Shown: positions 8,728 to 18,337 of the stretch, one piece after another
Layout: each line of letters starts with the position of its first letter
Position numbering within the stretch: the first letter of the stretch is position 1
Assembly: GCF_001447995.1 (NCBI RefSeq)
Contig: NZ_LDPE01000002.1
Span: 248,001-312,000 of the forward strand
DNA from: Maribacter dokdonensis DSW-8
GTDB taxonomy: Bacteria; Bacteroidota; Bacteroidia; Flavobacteriales; Flavobacteriaceae
DNA length: 64,000 nt
Reading direction: 5' to 3'
Notes under the pieces: model-generated
Seen by the model: the letters and a program-made list of their open reading frames with translations, nothing else
What the model was told of the DNA's origin: nothing
Databases searched by the model: none
Program-made: the position numbers and the translations under genes

Positions 8728-9462
8728 TTGCCATATTTTTACGTAAGTTTAACAACGAGAAAGAAAATTGAATTGAATTCACTAGGTACTACTGCTATAT
8801 TGGTATTTGCTAATTCCGCTAAGGAAGATTTAGCCAATAAGGGTATTGCCAAAGGTGAACAATTGTTTAACATTCTTAACACGGCCACACTTCGTAAAGC
8901 AAAAAATACAGGTTTGCCCGTTTTTCATTTTTCCGATGAAAACCAAATTGGCAACAGTTTTGGCGAACGTTTCACGAATGCCATAGCTTCCGTTTTTGAA
9001 AAAGGTTTTACAAGTGTTATTACCATAGGGAACGATACTCCTCACTTAAAAACACAACAACTTAAACATACTGCCAAGCAATTGGCAAAGGGCAAGTCCG
9101 TTATTGGACCATCAATTGATGGCGGGTTTTACCTTTTAGGTTTACAAAAATCGAATTTTGAGGTAGGCGAATTTCAAGATCTACCTTGGCAACGCTTTGG
9201 CTTGTACCACAAAATTACCATGTGGCTACAAGAAGAATCAACGGCATTGGTAAAATTGCCCGTTTTACAGGATCTGGATACTGAAAAAGATCTAAAGGCT
9301 ATTTTATCATTCTCAAAAGACTTACCCACTACCCTGCTATTGGTGATAATAGCAATATTACGAGTAAACAGAAGTCTATACTACACTAACCAGCACTTCT
9401 TTCGTCTATTTCCAAACAGTTTTCTATACAACAAGGGCTCGCCTTTGGTTTCATTTATCTAG
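8728..9462 (+). CDS. DUF2064 arsenosugar-cluster glycosyltransferase (CofC-like fold)
   Basis: Up to 244 residues of the DUF2064 family, nucleotide-sugar-transferase-like proteins (TIGR04282-type) that occur in arsenosugar biosynthesis loci. Recognisable blocks are TAILVFANSA, the metal/nucleotide region ITIGNDTPHL, PSIDGGFYLLGL and VLQDLDTEKDLK, then a basic C-terminus ending in YNKGSP, usual for the flavobacterial branch. There is no ATG in the frame after the TGA at 8698-8700: the start must be a TTG, either 8728 or, matching family N-termini better, 8773 (LNSLGTTAILVF). It is the first gene of the cluster; the SusC gene follows after 53 nt. Confidence 0.8.
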   Translation: MPYFYVSLTTRKKIELNSLGTTAILVFANSAKEDLANKGIAKGEQLFNILNTATLRKAKNTGLPVFHFSDENQIGNSFGERFTNAIASVFEKGFTSVITIGNDTPHLKTQQLKHTAKQLAKGKSVIGPSIDGGFYLLGLQKSNFEVGEFQDLPWQRFGLYHKITMWLQEESTALVKLPVLQDLDTEKDLKAILSFSKDLPTTLLLVIIAILRVNRSLYYTNQHFFRLFPNSFLYNKGSPLVSFI

Positions 9463-9515
9463 ATCCCCCTTTATTCAATGGTTGGATAAATGAAAAACCA
9501 GTCGAAAAACTATAT

Positions 9516-12500
9516 ATGAAACACTTATTACTAGTGTTGACCTTGTTTATATGTACTATGGTCAATGCTCAAGAAACAATTACCGGTACTGTAAAAGATA
9601 CCGATGGAAATACCATACCTTATGTCAACATTGTTTTGTCTGGCACGCTAAACGGCACTACCACTAACGAAAACGGCATATATACCATTGATGTACCCAA
9701 TCTTTCCGGTGCTCTTGAATTTTCCGTTTTAGGGTATGAAACCAAAATAATTACCATAAATAACAGACGAACAATTGATATAGTCCTAGGCGACTCTTCC
9801 GAGGTCTTAGATGAAGTGGTATTAACGGCTTTAGGTCTTAAACGAGAAACCAAAGAATTAGGTTATGTAGTTCAAAGCTTAGATGCCAAAGGAGTTACCG
9901 AGGTAAAATCGGTCAATTTTCTAGACAACCTTTCGGGTAAATTGGCAGGGGTAACCATCAACCAAGGTGCTACGGGTGTAGGATCTTCCTCTAAAATTAC
10001 CATTCGTGGAGAAGCTTCTTTCTCTAACAATAATCCCTTATTTATTGTAGATGGCGTTCCTATCAACAATAATTCGGTCTTTAATTTCACCAATGAAGCG
10101 GCAGCCGGATTTCAAGAAATCGATTTTGGAAACGGAGCCATGGAGGTAAACCCAGATGATATTGCAGAGGTTTCCGTTTTAAAAGGACCAAGTGCTGCGG
10201 CATTATATGGTACTAGAGCTTCTAACGGAGTGATCATTATTGAAACCAAAAGCGGCAAGAATTCAAAAGGATTGGGCATTAGTTACAACACCAGCTTTTT
10301 TGTAGATTCAGCTTTTCAGCTGCCCGATTTTCAGAATGAATACGGACAAGGAAATTCAGGAGAGTTCGCCTTTGTAGACGGATTAGGTGGTGGCACCAAT
10401 GACCTTATTACGTACAGTTGGGGACCACGTTTAGATGTTGGTAATCTTATTCCGCAATATGATAGTCCGGTTACCTTGCCAGACGGTACCGTTGTAAGAG
10501 GTGGAGACACCGCTCTTTACAGTGGTATACCTATCACCCCTACAGAATTTAGATCACAACCGGACAACCTAAAGAACTTCTATGAAACCGGTACTACGTT
10601 AATTAATAATATTGCTATTTCCAACGGTTTTGATACCGGTAATTACCGACTTTCATTTACAGATTTACGAAGCGAATCAATTATACCGGGTGTTGATTTA
10701 GACCGGCAAACGGTGAGTGCACGACTCAATTTTCAGCCAATAAGTAAATTACGCATCAATTCATCTATAAGTTATATCAATTCTAATTCTGACAACAGAC
10801 CGTCTAACGGTTATGGTTCAGAAAACGCAAACTATTCTTTGGTTGCTTGGGGACCGCGCTCACTGAATATAGAGAATCTAAAAAATTACTGGCAACCAGG
10901 TTTAGAGGGTATACATCAATACTCGTACAACTATACCTTTTTTGATAATCCATATTTCATTCTTAATGAAAACAGAAACTCGTTCAATAGAGATAGGGTA
11001 TTCGGAAATATTTCCGCTAGCTATGATATCACAGATCATTTAACGGCAACAGTTAGAACAGGGATGGACTATTCCAGTGAACTACGCCAATTGCGAAGAG
11101 CCTATAGTTCTAATCGTTTCGCAAATGGTGGTTATGCGGAGCACGATGTATTCTATAGGGAGGTAAACACAGATTTTTTATTAAATTATACCAATCAGTT
11201 CAATGATTTTAATATAGATGTCTCTTTAGGTGGAAACCGATTAGACCAAAAAGCATTTACCTCACAATCGCAAACTACAAGTTTGGCACAACCGGGTATT
11301 TTTAGGTTATCTAACGCAGCATCACCTATTGAAGTTTTCGAATTTGAATCAAACAAGAGAATCAACAGCTTCTATGGCTTAGCAAAAATTGGATATAAGG
11401 ATTTTCTATTTTTGGATGTCACCGGAAGAAACGATTGGTCTAGCGCATTGGCTACCCCTTTTTCAGTAGATAATACCTCTTTCTTTTATCCATCGGTATC
11501 CAGTAGTTTTATAGTATCCAAAGTGGTCAATTTACCTGAGGTAATTTCGTTTGCCAAGTTACGAGCAAGTTGGGCACAAGTTGGTAATGACACAGACCCA
11601 TACCAAACTACAGGGGCATTTGTTGCACAAACGCCATTTAATGGGCAACCAACATTCAGCAATTCAAACACTATTGCAAATGCCGATCTTGTTCCTGAGT
11701 TGACATCCTCATTTGAAGTGGGTGCTGATCTACGCTTTTTCAATGATCAACTTCGCTTTGATGTTTCCTATTACAATGCTTTGACGAAGGATCAAATTAT
11801 CTCATTACCTATAGGCATTTCTTCAGGATATACACAACAAGTGGTCAATGGAGGTGAAGTTCGCTCTAAAGGACTTGAGGTCATAGTAGGTGTTTCCCCT
11901 GTAATAAGTCAAAATTTTAAATGGAACAGCACCTTAAATTTTAGTACCAATAGATCAACCGTTGAAAGTTTACCGCAAGATGAAGGTAGGTTAACATTGG
12001 CGTACTCTAGAATCTACGACAGTCAAAACCAAACGGTATTTTTACAGGCAGAAGAAGGTGGTCGAGTAGGAGATCTATATGGAACCGGATACTTAAAAAA
12101 TGAAAATGGAGATTTCATTTTAACCGATGAGGGTAGATATATACCGGACAATGAACTACAAAAATTGGGTAATTATAATCCTGATTTTATGCTGGGTTTC
12201 AACAACCAATTCAATTATAAAAATTGGAATATGAGCTTTCTATTAGATTGGCGACAAGGTGGAATCATAGTTTCTAGAACAAGGGCATTAGGAAATGTTG
12301 GTGGTCAGTTGGCTGAAACGGCCTTTAGACCAGAAACAGGTATTGTACCAGAGGGTGTAGTAAATACAGGCACCGATGACAATCCGGTTTATGAAGCAAA
12401 TACTGTAGCGGTTTCCGCAGAAAGTTACTATCGCCAGTTTTATGATAGAAATCATGAGGAAAACAACACCTATGATGCATCATTTTTAAAGCTACGCCAA

Positions 12501-12719
12501 CTATCTATTGGTTATACGTTTAACAACCTTAGCCTGTTCAACCAAGATGCTACGTTGAGTTTATCATTAATAGGAAAGAACTTATTTGCTATAACAGAGA
12601 ATCCGCATTTTGACCCAGAGCAGTTAGCAGTACAGGGACAAGGATTTATTAGTGGTGTTGAAGATATGTCATATGCCACAACAAGAAGTATAGGTTTTAA
12701 AGCCGGATTTAATTTTTAA
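9516..12719 (+). CDS. SusC/RagA-family TonB-linked outer membrane receptor
   Basis: 1067 residues. Signal peptide MKHLLLVLTLFICTMVNAQ, then a carboxypeptidase-regulatory-like domain (about 20-100, ITGTVKDTDGNTIPYVNIVL), a plug domain (about 110-240, with ITIRGEASFSNNNPLFIVDGVPI and LKGPSAAALYGTRASNGVIII) and a 22-strand-type beta-barrel ending in FKAGFNF with a terminal aromatic residue. Such receptors import large or scarce ligands in an energy-dependent way with a SusD lipoprotein, here encoded 10 nt downstream. The ligand is unknown; the position inside an ArsS cluster suggests an organic or arsenic-related compound, which is inference only. Confidence 0.93.
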   Translation: MKHLLLVLTLFICTMVNAQETITGTVKDTDGNTIPYVNIVLSGTLNGTTTNENGIYTIDVPNLSGALEFSVLGYETKIITINNRRTIDIVLGDSSEVLDEVVLTALGLKRETKELGYVVQSLDAKGVTEVKSVNFLDNLSGKLAGVTINQGATGVGSSSKITIRGEASFSNNNPLFIVDGVPINNNSVFNFTNEAAAGFQEIDFGNGAMEVNPDDIAEVSVLKGPSAAALYGTRASNGVIIIETKSGKNSKGLGISYNTSFFVDSAFQLPDFQNEYGQGNSGEFAFVDGLGGGTNDLITYSWGPRLDVGNLIPQYDSPVTLPDGTVVRGGDTALYSGIPITPTEFRSQPDNLKNFYETGTTLINNIAISNGFDTGNYRLSFTDLRSESIIPGVDLDRQTVSARLNFQPISKLRINSSISYINSNSDNRPSNGYGSENANYSLVAWGPRSLNIENLKNYWQPGLEGIHQYSYNYTFFDNPYFILNENRNSFNRDRVFGNISASYDITDHLTATVRTGMDYSSELRQLRRAYSSNRFANGGYAEHDVFYREVNTDFLLNYTNQFNDFNIDVSLGGNRLDQKAFTSQSQTTSLAQPGIFRLSNAASPIEVFEFESNKRINSFYGLAKIGYKDFLFLDVTGRNDWSSALATPFSVDNTSFFYPSVSSSFIVSKVVNLPEVISFAKLRASWAQVGNDTDPYQTTGAFVAQTPFNGQPTFSNSNTIANADLVPELTSSFEVGADLRFFNDQLRFDVSYYNALTKDQIISLPIGISSGYTQQVVNGGEVRSKGLEVIVGVSPVISQNFKWNSTLNFSTNRSTVESLPQDEGRLTLAYSRIYDSQNQTVFLQAEEGGRVGDLYGTGYLKNENGDFILTDEGRYIPDNELQKLGNYNPDFMLGFNNQFNYKNWNMSFLLDWRQGGIIVSRTRALGNVGGQLAETAFRPETGIVPEGVVNTGTDDNPVYEANTVAVSAESYYRQFYDRNHEENNTYDASFLKLRQLSIGYTFNNLSLFNQDATLSLSLIGKNLFAITENPHFDPEQLAVQGQGFISGVEDMSYATTRSIGFKAGFNF

Positions 12720-12729
12720 GAAAGAAAAG

Positions 12730-14154
12730 ATGAAACATATATATAGCATTTTAATCTTATTGTTGGTCATTGGCTGCACAAAAGATTTTGAGGAAATTAA
12801 TACGAACACAAATGATCCCGTAACCGTACAACCTAGTCTTTTGTTAAGACAGGTAATTTATGACTATGGGGAACAAATGTCATATGAAGGTTTTACTGCC
12901 GGTAACCTACTAGGACAATATAGTACCGCTCTAGACTTTAACTTATTTGACAGGCATGATTTAAAGTCACCCCAATTAGGTGGTAATCCGTGGCCTATAT
13001 TCTATCAAAACTTAAGGGATAATGAAATCATATTAAAATTGTCCCAAGAGAATGCTGCATATGCCGTTTATGAAGGTCCGGCAAGAATTATGAAGGCATA
13101 CATGGCGGCCGGGTTAACAGATTTATTTGGTGATGCTCCCTATTCAGAAGCATTTCAAGGAGATACAGAAACGGTTACTCCGTCCTATGACACTCAGGAG
13201 TCAATTTACATGGATGAAGGTGGTGTTTTTGACAATCTTGACAAAGGGATTTTAGCCATTCAGAATTATTCAGGTACCATAGCTTTAGAGGGAGATATTC
13301 TCTTTAATGGTGATTTAGATGGATGGATTCGTTTTGCAAATTCATTGAAGATAAAATACTTGATGAGGGTTTCTAATAAAATAGATGTTGCATCGCAATT
13401 ACAGACCATAGTAAGTGAAGGTAATTTCATTGATGATAATGAAGAAAATGCCATTTTCAACTTTACCGATGGTGAACCTAATAGTTTTAGACTTGCGCAA
13501 CTTAGGGTTGGGGACTTTAACAACTATGTACTTTCTGAAACTATGGATGAAATTTTGACCAACTTGAACGATCCTCGTATTGGTCGTCTGTACCAACCTT
13601 TTGCCAACAGTGCAGATGGTGAATACAATGGGCTTTTAAACGGTATAGATGCATCAGTTGGGGTATCATTGGCAGACTACTCATTATTAGGTACCATTTT
13701 TAGGGAAAACACCGGTTTATTGGATGCGAATTTTATGACCAGTATGGAAACCCACTTTTTGTTGGCCGAAGCTGCTGAAAGAGGATTCATTTCTGCAGAT
13801 ACCCAAACTTTATACAATACCGGCGTAACACAGGCATTTGCCTACTGGCAGGTAGAACTACCTGAAAATTACCTAACAGAAGATGCCCCGTTTGATAACG
13901 GCAATACTATAGAGAACATCATTACTCAAAAATGGATTGCAAATTCAATAAACGGTTATGAAGGTTGGATAGAGTATAGAAGAACGGGTTTTCCGCAATT
14001 GCAAACAATATCGGCCAGTTTAAACAATAATTTGATACCTACCCGTATGCCTTATCCATCTGAAGAAGAAGCATTAAATAATGCCAATTATACCCAAGCT
14101 TCAAATAACACGGATGGTAATAGTATTAATGTACCTGTGTGGTGGGATGAATAA
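12730..14154 (+). CDS. SusD/RagB-like nutrient-binding outer membrane lipoprotein
   Basis: 474 residues. Lipoprotein signal MKHIYSILILLLVIGC with Cys16 as the lipidated residue. The rest matches the SusD-like_2 branch: the early segment TKDFEEINTNTNDPVTVQPSLLLRQV, a helical middle with LTDLFGDAPYSEAF, and the late TQKWIANSINGYEGWIEYRRTGFP. SusD proteins form a lid on their SusC partner, encoded immediately upstream with a 10-nt gap, so the two form one import complex. The stop codon is directly followed by the (GAGTTAG)12 tract. Confidence 0.92.
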   Translation: MKHIYSILILLLVIGCTKDFEEINTNTNDPVTVQPSLLLRQVIYDYGEQMSYEGFTAGNLLGQYSTALDFNLFDRHDLKSPQLGGNPWPIFYQNLRDNEIILKLSQENAAYAVYEGPARIMKAYMAAGLTDLFGDAPYSEAFQGDTETVTPSYDTQESIYMDEGGVFDNLDKGILAIQNYSGTIALEGDILFNGDLDGWIRFANSLKIKYLMRVSNKIDVASQLQTIVSEGNFIDDNEENAIFNFTDGEPNSFRLAQLRVGDFNNYVLSETMDEILTNLNDPRIGRLYQPFANSADGEYNGLLNGIDASVGVSLADYSLLGTIFRENTGLLDANFMTSMETHFLLAEAAERGFISADTQTLYNTGVTQAFAYWQVELPENYLTEDAPFDNGNTIENIITQKWIANSINGYEGWIEYRRTGFPQLQTISASLNNNLIPTRMPYPSEEEALNNANYTQASNNTDGNSINVPVWWDE

Positions 14155-14156
14155 CC

Positions 14157-14240
14157 GAGTTAGGAGTTAGGAGTTAGGAGTTAGGAGTTAGGAGTTAGGA
14201 GTTAGGAGTTAGGAGTTAGGAGTTAGGAGTTAGGAGTTAG
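14157..14240 (+). repeat. Perfect heptamer tandem repeat (GAGTTAG)x12
   Basis: 84 bases made of 12 exact copies of the 7-bp unit GAGTTAG, starting 2 nt after the SusD stop codon and ending 51 nt before the symporter ATG. A perfect array of this length is prone to slippage, so copy number may vary between strains or cells. It lies between genes, so it would alter spacing or mRNA structure and not a reading frame. The cluster has a second 7-bp array upstream of arsS with a different unit. Confidence 0.97.
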
Positions 14241-14291
14241 GAAAAAAAGGAATTTTTTGCTGAAGCTTAAAATTACGAATAAATTAAATTT

Positions 14292-15632
14292 ATGACTGAA
14301 GTACAAATTTGGCAATGGGGATTGGTGATCACATCTAGTTTGGTGTTGTTCTTACTGTCACCGTGGGCAAAAGATACCAATCAGTTTTTTAAAGCCGTGC
14401 AAAAGAAGAAAGCGCCCAATACCTTTATGTTAATGGGCAGCCTTATCATCTCATGGATATTTGCCAAAAGTATCACCAACGCTGCAAATTTAGGTCTGGA
14501 TTTTGGTATTGTTGGTGGTGTAGCCTATGCAGGCTATTATTTATCATTTGCCGTGGCAGGTATTGTCATTTATAAAATGAGGCTACACGGTAAGTATACT
14601 AGCATACATCATTTTTTAACCTCAAAATTTGGTAAAACTGCCGTAACTATATTCTCCATATTGATTGCTTTTCGTTTGTTCAATGAAGTATGGAGCAATA
14701 CCATGGTCATAGGTTCTTACTTTGGTGATATGGGCACTACCGCCTACTATTGGTCCATTTTAGTATTTACAGGTTTAACCCTTGCCTATGTTCTAAAAGG
14801 CGGCATGAGCAGTTCCATTTTTACCGATGTTGTCCAAATGGGGCTATTTTCAATACTATTAGCGGTAATATTGTTCACCATCTTTGGTAAAGACAATGCT
14901 ATAACCACATCCGAAGTAGTAAATTCTGGCATATGGTCTTTTGAAACCGGGCTGAATTTATTGTTCGCTGCCTTGTTGCAATCGTTCAGCTACCCTTTTC
15001 ATGATCCCGTGTTGACCGATAGAGGTTTTATTAGCAGTCCTAAAGTAACATTGAAAAGTTTTCTGTGGGCAAGTGTACTTGGAGCTATTTGCATTGTTCT
15101 ATTCAGCATTATAGGTGTTTATGCACAATCGCAGGGTATGCAGGGCCAGGCAGCTGTTCAAGTAGGTAAGGCATTTGGTACGGTTATACTATTGGTCATC
15201 AATTTTATTATGATCACTTCGGCAGCATCGACCTTGGACTCTACCTTTTCATCTTTTTCCAAATTATTGGCTCTTGACCTAAACCTTGGCAACACGGTTA
15301 AATTTGGTCGTTGGTCAATGGTCGCTGTAGCAGTATTGGGTACGGTTCCGGTCTTTTTAGATGCTGAAATATTATCTGCCACCACCATTAGCGGTACAAT
15401 GGTAATCGGTTTAACCCCCGTTTTTTTATTTTGGAAAGGTAGTGCTCCTAAAATCAGTTTTCATTTAAGTGTTTTCTGCGGATTGTTATTCGGTTTTTTA
15501 TTGATTTTCAATTGGTTTCCAGATAGCTTAATATTTACCACTGGCAAGTATGCCAATTTATTATGGATTAATTTTTGGGGCATCTTATGCTGCCTTTTCG
15601 TTTATATGATACCTACATGGATAAAGAAATAA
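14292..15632 (+). CDS. Sodium:solute symporter (SSS-like) in arsenosugar cluster
   Basis: 446 residues, almost entirely hydrophobic with 12-13 predicted membrane segments, e.g. ITSSLVLFLLSPWA, VAYAGYYLSFAVAGIVIY, GLFSILLAVILFTIFG. The order of segments and motifs such as RLFNEVWSNTMVIGSYFG and ITSAASTLDSTFSSFSKL, the latter like the sodium-site region of the family, point to the LeuT-fold sodium:solute symporters. It would move across the inner membrane what the SusCD pair brings into the periplasm; this is inference from the order of genes. Its 3' end overlaps the next gene by 16 nt. Confidence 0.82.
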   Translation: MTEVQIWQWGLVITSSLVLFLLSPWAKDTNQFFKAVQKKKAPNTFMLMGSLIISWIFAKSITNAANLGLDFGIVGGVAYAGYYLSFAVAGIVIYKMRLHGKYTSIHHFLTSKFGKTAVTIFSILIAFRLFNEVWSNTMVIGSYFGDMGTTAYYWSILVFTGLTLAYVLKGGMSSSIFTDVVQMGLFSILLAVILFTIFGKDNAITTSEVVNSGIWSFETGLNLLFAALLQSFSYPFHDPVLTDRGFISSPKVTLKSFLWASVLGAICIVLFSIIGVYAQSQGMQGQAAVQVGKAFGTVILLVINFIMITSAASTLDSTFSSFSKLLALDLNLGNTVKFGRWSMVAVAVLGTVPVFLDAEILSATTISGTMVIGLTPVFLFWKGSAPKISFHLSVFCGLLFGFLLIFNWFPDSLIFTTGKYANLLWINFWGILCCLFVYMIPTWIKK

Positions 15633-16822
15633 AACATTTGGGCACTAAAACAGGAAAGCTGTTGCTTTTTGGAGGTGTGTACAGCAACCTACAAGCTTTG
15701 GAAAAACTAATTTACATATCCAAAGATGCCGGTATTGCACCAGAAAACTGCATTAGTACCGGTGATATTACCGGTTATTGCGCACAACCGGAAGAAACGG
15801 TACAGTTGTTTCAAAAATGGGGCGCTTTAAGTATTGCGGGCAATGTAGAATTGCAATTGGCAAATGATAGTGAAGATTGTGGGTGCGATTTTAAAAGCGG
15901 TAGCCGATGCGACGATTTTTCAAAAATGTGGTTTCCGTACACCAAAGGGCATTTATCACAGCAATCATTAGAATGGATGCATGAAATTCCTGAATACATC
16001 AGTTTTGATTATGGTGGTAAAAAAGTAACGGTAGTCCATGGAAATTATGGAAATACCTCTGAATTCATTTTTAAGTCGAACGCCACGGATAGTAAAGAAA
16101 ACTGTTTTAAAGAGACTAATAGTACTATTATCATAGCCGGTCATTGCGGGTTACCTTTTCATCAAACTCTAAAGGAAAATGTATGGCTAAACCCAGGTGT
16201 AATAGGTATGCCTGCAAATGATGGTACTCCAAGGGTATGGTATATGATATTGGATATTATAGATGGTGAAGTTGCTTATGCCCATCATTCATTTGAATAT
16301 GATGCCGAAACCGCTCAAAAATTAATGTACAAAAACCATTTACCTGAAGCATATGGAGACACGCTTACATCTGGTATATGGGATAATATGGAAATACTTC
16401 CTGAACTGGAAAAAATGGGACAGGGAATTCCAATATATTTTAACCAAGAACAAAAAGATACGATACAAACTAAAACTCAGAAAAAAATGGCAAATACGTA
16501 CTACGACCCAGCAGATTTAAGAAAATTTGGAAAAATTACAGAATGGAGCGAAGAGCTTGGTACCAAATTTTTTGACTATTATGGTAAGGTTTTCGAAGAA
16601 GGCGCACTAAGTGCTAGAGAAAAGTCTTTAATTGCATTGGCGGTATCTCATGTTGTCAAATGTCCATATTGTATTGACGCCTATACTAAAGACGGCTTAC
16701 AAAAAGGCATTACCAAAGAAGAAATGATGGAGGCGGTGCATGTAGGAGCAGCTATTGAAGGTGGTGCCACCTTGGTGCATGGAGTACAAATGATGAACAA
16801 GTATAACAAATTGTCAATGTAA
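15617..16822 (+). CDS. Metallophosphoesterase fused to AhpD-like (carboxymuconolactone decarboxylase) domain
   Basis: From the ATG at 15617 it is 401 residues; a longer start at 15575 would lie deep inside the symporter gene. Residues ~1-250 are a calcineurin-like phosphoesterase (GGVYSNLQALEKL, STGDITGYCAQP, AGNVE, VVHGNYG, AGHCGLPFHQ), with a Cys-rich insert (CGCDFKSGSRCDD). Residues ~291-401 are an AhpD-like domain with the redox pair in VKCPYCIDAY. The second part begins with MANTYYDPADLRKFGK, a normal start for the free-standing arsenosugar-associated peroxidase-like protein, so two usually separate cluster proteins are joined in frame here through their intact ends. A role in handling arsenic intermediates is inference from context. 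Confidence 0.85.
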   Translation: MDKEIKHLGTKTGKLLLFGGVYSNLQALEKLIYISKDAGIAPENCISTGDITGYCAQPEETVQLFQKWGALSIAGNVELQLANDSEDCGCDFKSGSRCDDFSKMWFPYTKGHLSQQSLEWMHEIPEYISFDYGGKKVTVVHGNYGNTSEFIFKSNATDSKENCFKETNSTIIIAGHCGLPFHQTLKENVWLNPGVIGMPANDGTPRVWYMILDIIDGEVAYAHHSFEYDAETAQKLMYKNHLPEAYGDTLTSGIWDNMEILPELEKMGQGIPIYFNQEQKDTIQTKTQKKMANTYYDPADLRKFGKITEWSEELGTKFFDYYGKVFEEGALSAREKSLIALAVSHVVKCPYCIDAYTKDGLQKGITKEEMMEAVHVGAAIEGGATLVHGVQMMNKYNKLSM

Positions 16823-16824
16823 AT

Positions 16825-17009
16825 TTCGTTGTTGGTTGTGCGTTGATGGATGTTCGTAACAGCCTTCTTCAATAAGCAATACAATGAAATTAAAGCTGGT
16901 TTAAAAAAAAGTGCAAATGGAATATTCGCTATGAATATCCATGCAAAAAAAGAAATTAAATGTTGTGAAGTTAGAGTTTAATGCATTTGTACAAAATGCC
17001 AACAACGAA
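16825..17009. repeat. 11-bp inverted repeat flanking the arsS upstream region
   Basis: TTCGTTGTTGG at 16825-16835 is the exact reverse complement of CCAACAACGAA at 16999-17009. The left arm directly follows the stop codon of the fusion gene and the right arm opens the heptamer array before arsS. The arms could fold the 163-nt spacer out as a loop in mRNA or mark the ends of an inserted segment; neither is proven. Confidence 0.6.
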
Positions 17010-17027
17010 CAACGAACAACGAACAAC
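17001..17027 (+). repeat. Heptamer tandem repeat (AACAACG)x3.9 in the arsS leader
   Basis: Three full copies of AACAACG and a 6-nt partial copy, ending 6 nt before the arsS ATG, exactly where a ribosome binding site would lie. The tract has no purine-rich Shine-Dalgarno sequence. Copy number changes would shift the 5' leader in 7-nt steps. Confidence 0.95.
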
Positions 17028-17033
17028 TAAAAA

Positions 17034-18089
<1,056 letters not shown>

Positions 18090-18111
18090 TAACAATTACC
18101 GATAATAAATG

Positions 18112-18143
18112 AACCGTTCAGTGAATGCATTGAGCGGTTTTTC
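18112..18143 (+). terminator. Terminator after arsS
   Basis: AACCGTTCA pairs with TGAGCGGTT (one G-T pair) across a 10-nt loop, followed by a T-rich stretch; it closes the arsenosugar cluster. Confidence 0.8.
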
Positions 18144-18302
18144 TTTTACAAACCTTTTTATTTTTATAGCCACAACCAACCAAGGAGTATGTTTATTAAC
18201 GCTATAGTATTGTTTTTCAATTGTAAACGGTGCGTTTACCGAATAAAAATGCATCTCATCTATAAATTCCATTCAATTATATAAATCTCAAGTTCTATAA
18301 AC

Positions 18303-18316
18303 AGACCATATGGTCT
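18303..18316. promoter_or_regulatory. TetR-type operator, 14-bp perfect palindrome
   Basis: AGACCATATGGTCT is perfectly self-complementary and ends 21 nt before the ATG of the TetR-family gene. Length, symmetry and place fit a TetR operator, so the regulator probably represses its own gene. I did not see a second copy elsewhere in the window. Confidence 0.7.
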
Positions 18317-18337
18317 AAATACCCAAATCTCAGTATT

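Noticed and set aside
8728..9462. DUF2064 gene as a truncated pseudogene because no ATG is present
   Set aside because: All conserved blocks including the C-terminal NKGSP part are in frame, so a TTG start is more likely than decay.
14157..14240. Array of short repeats as a possible CRISPR
   Set aside because: The units are 7 bp with no spacers between them; it is a simple tandem repeat.
15575..15616. Longer start for the phosphoesterase fusion
   Set aside because: It would overlap the symporter gene by 58 nt and add MGHLMLPFRLYDTY, which is not part of the phosphoesterase fold; the ATG at 15617 fits better.
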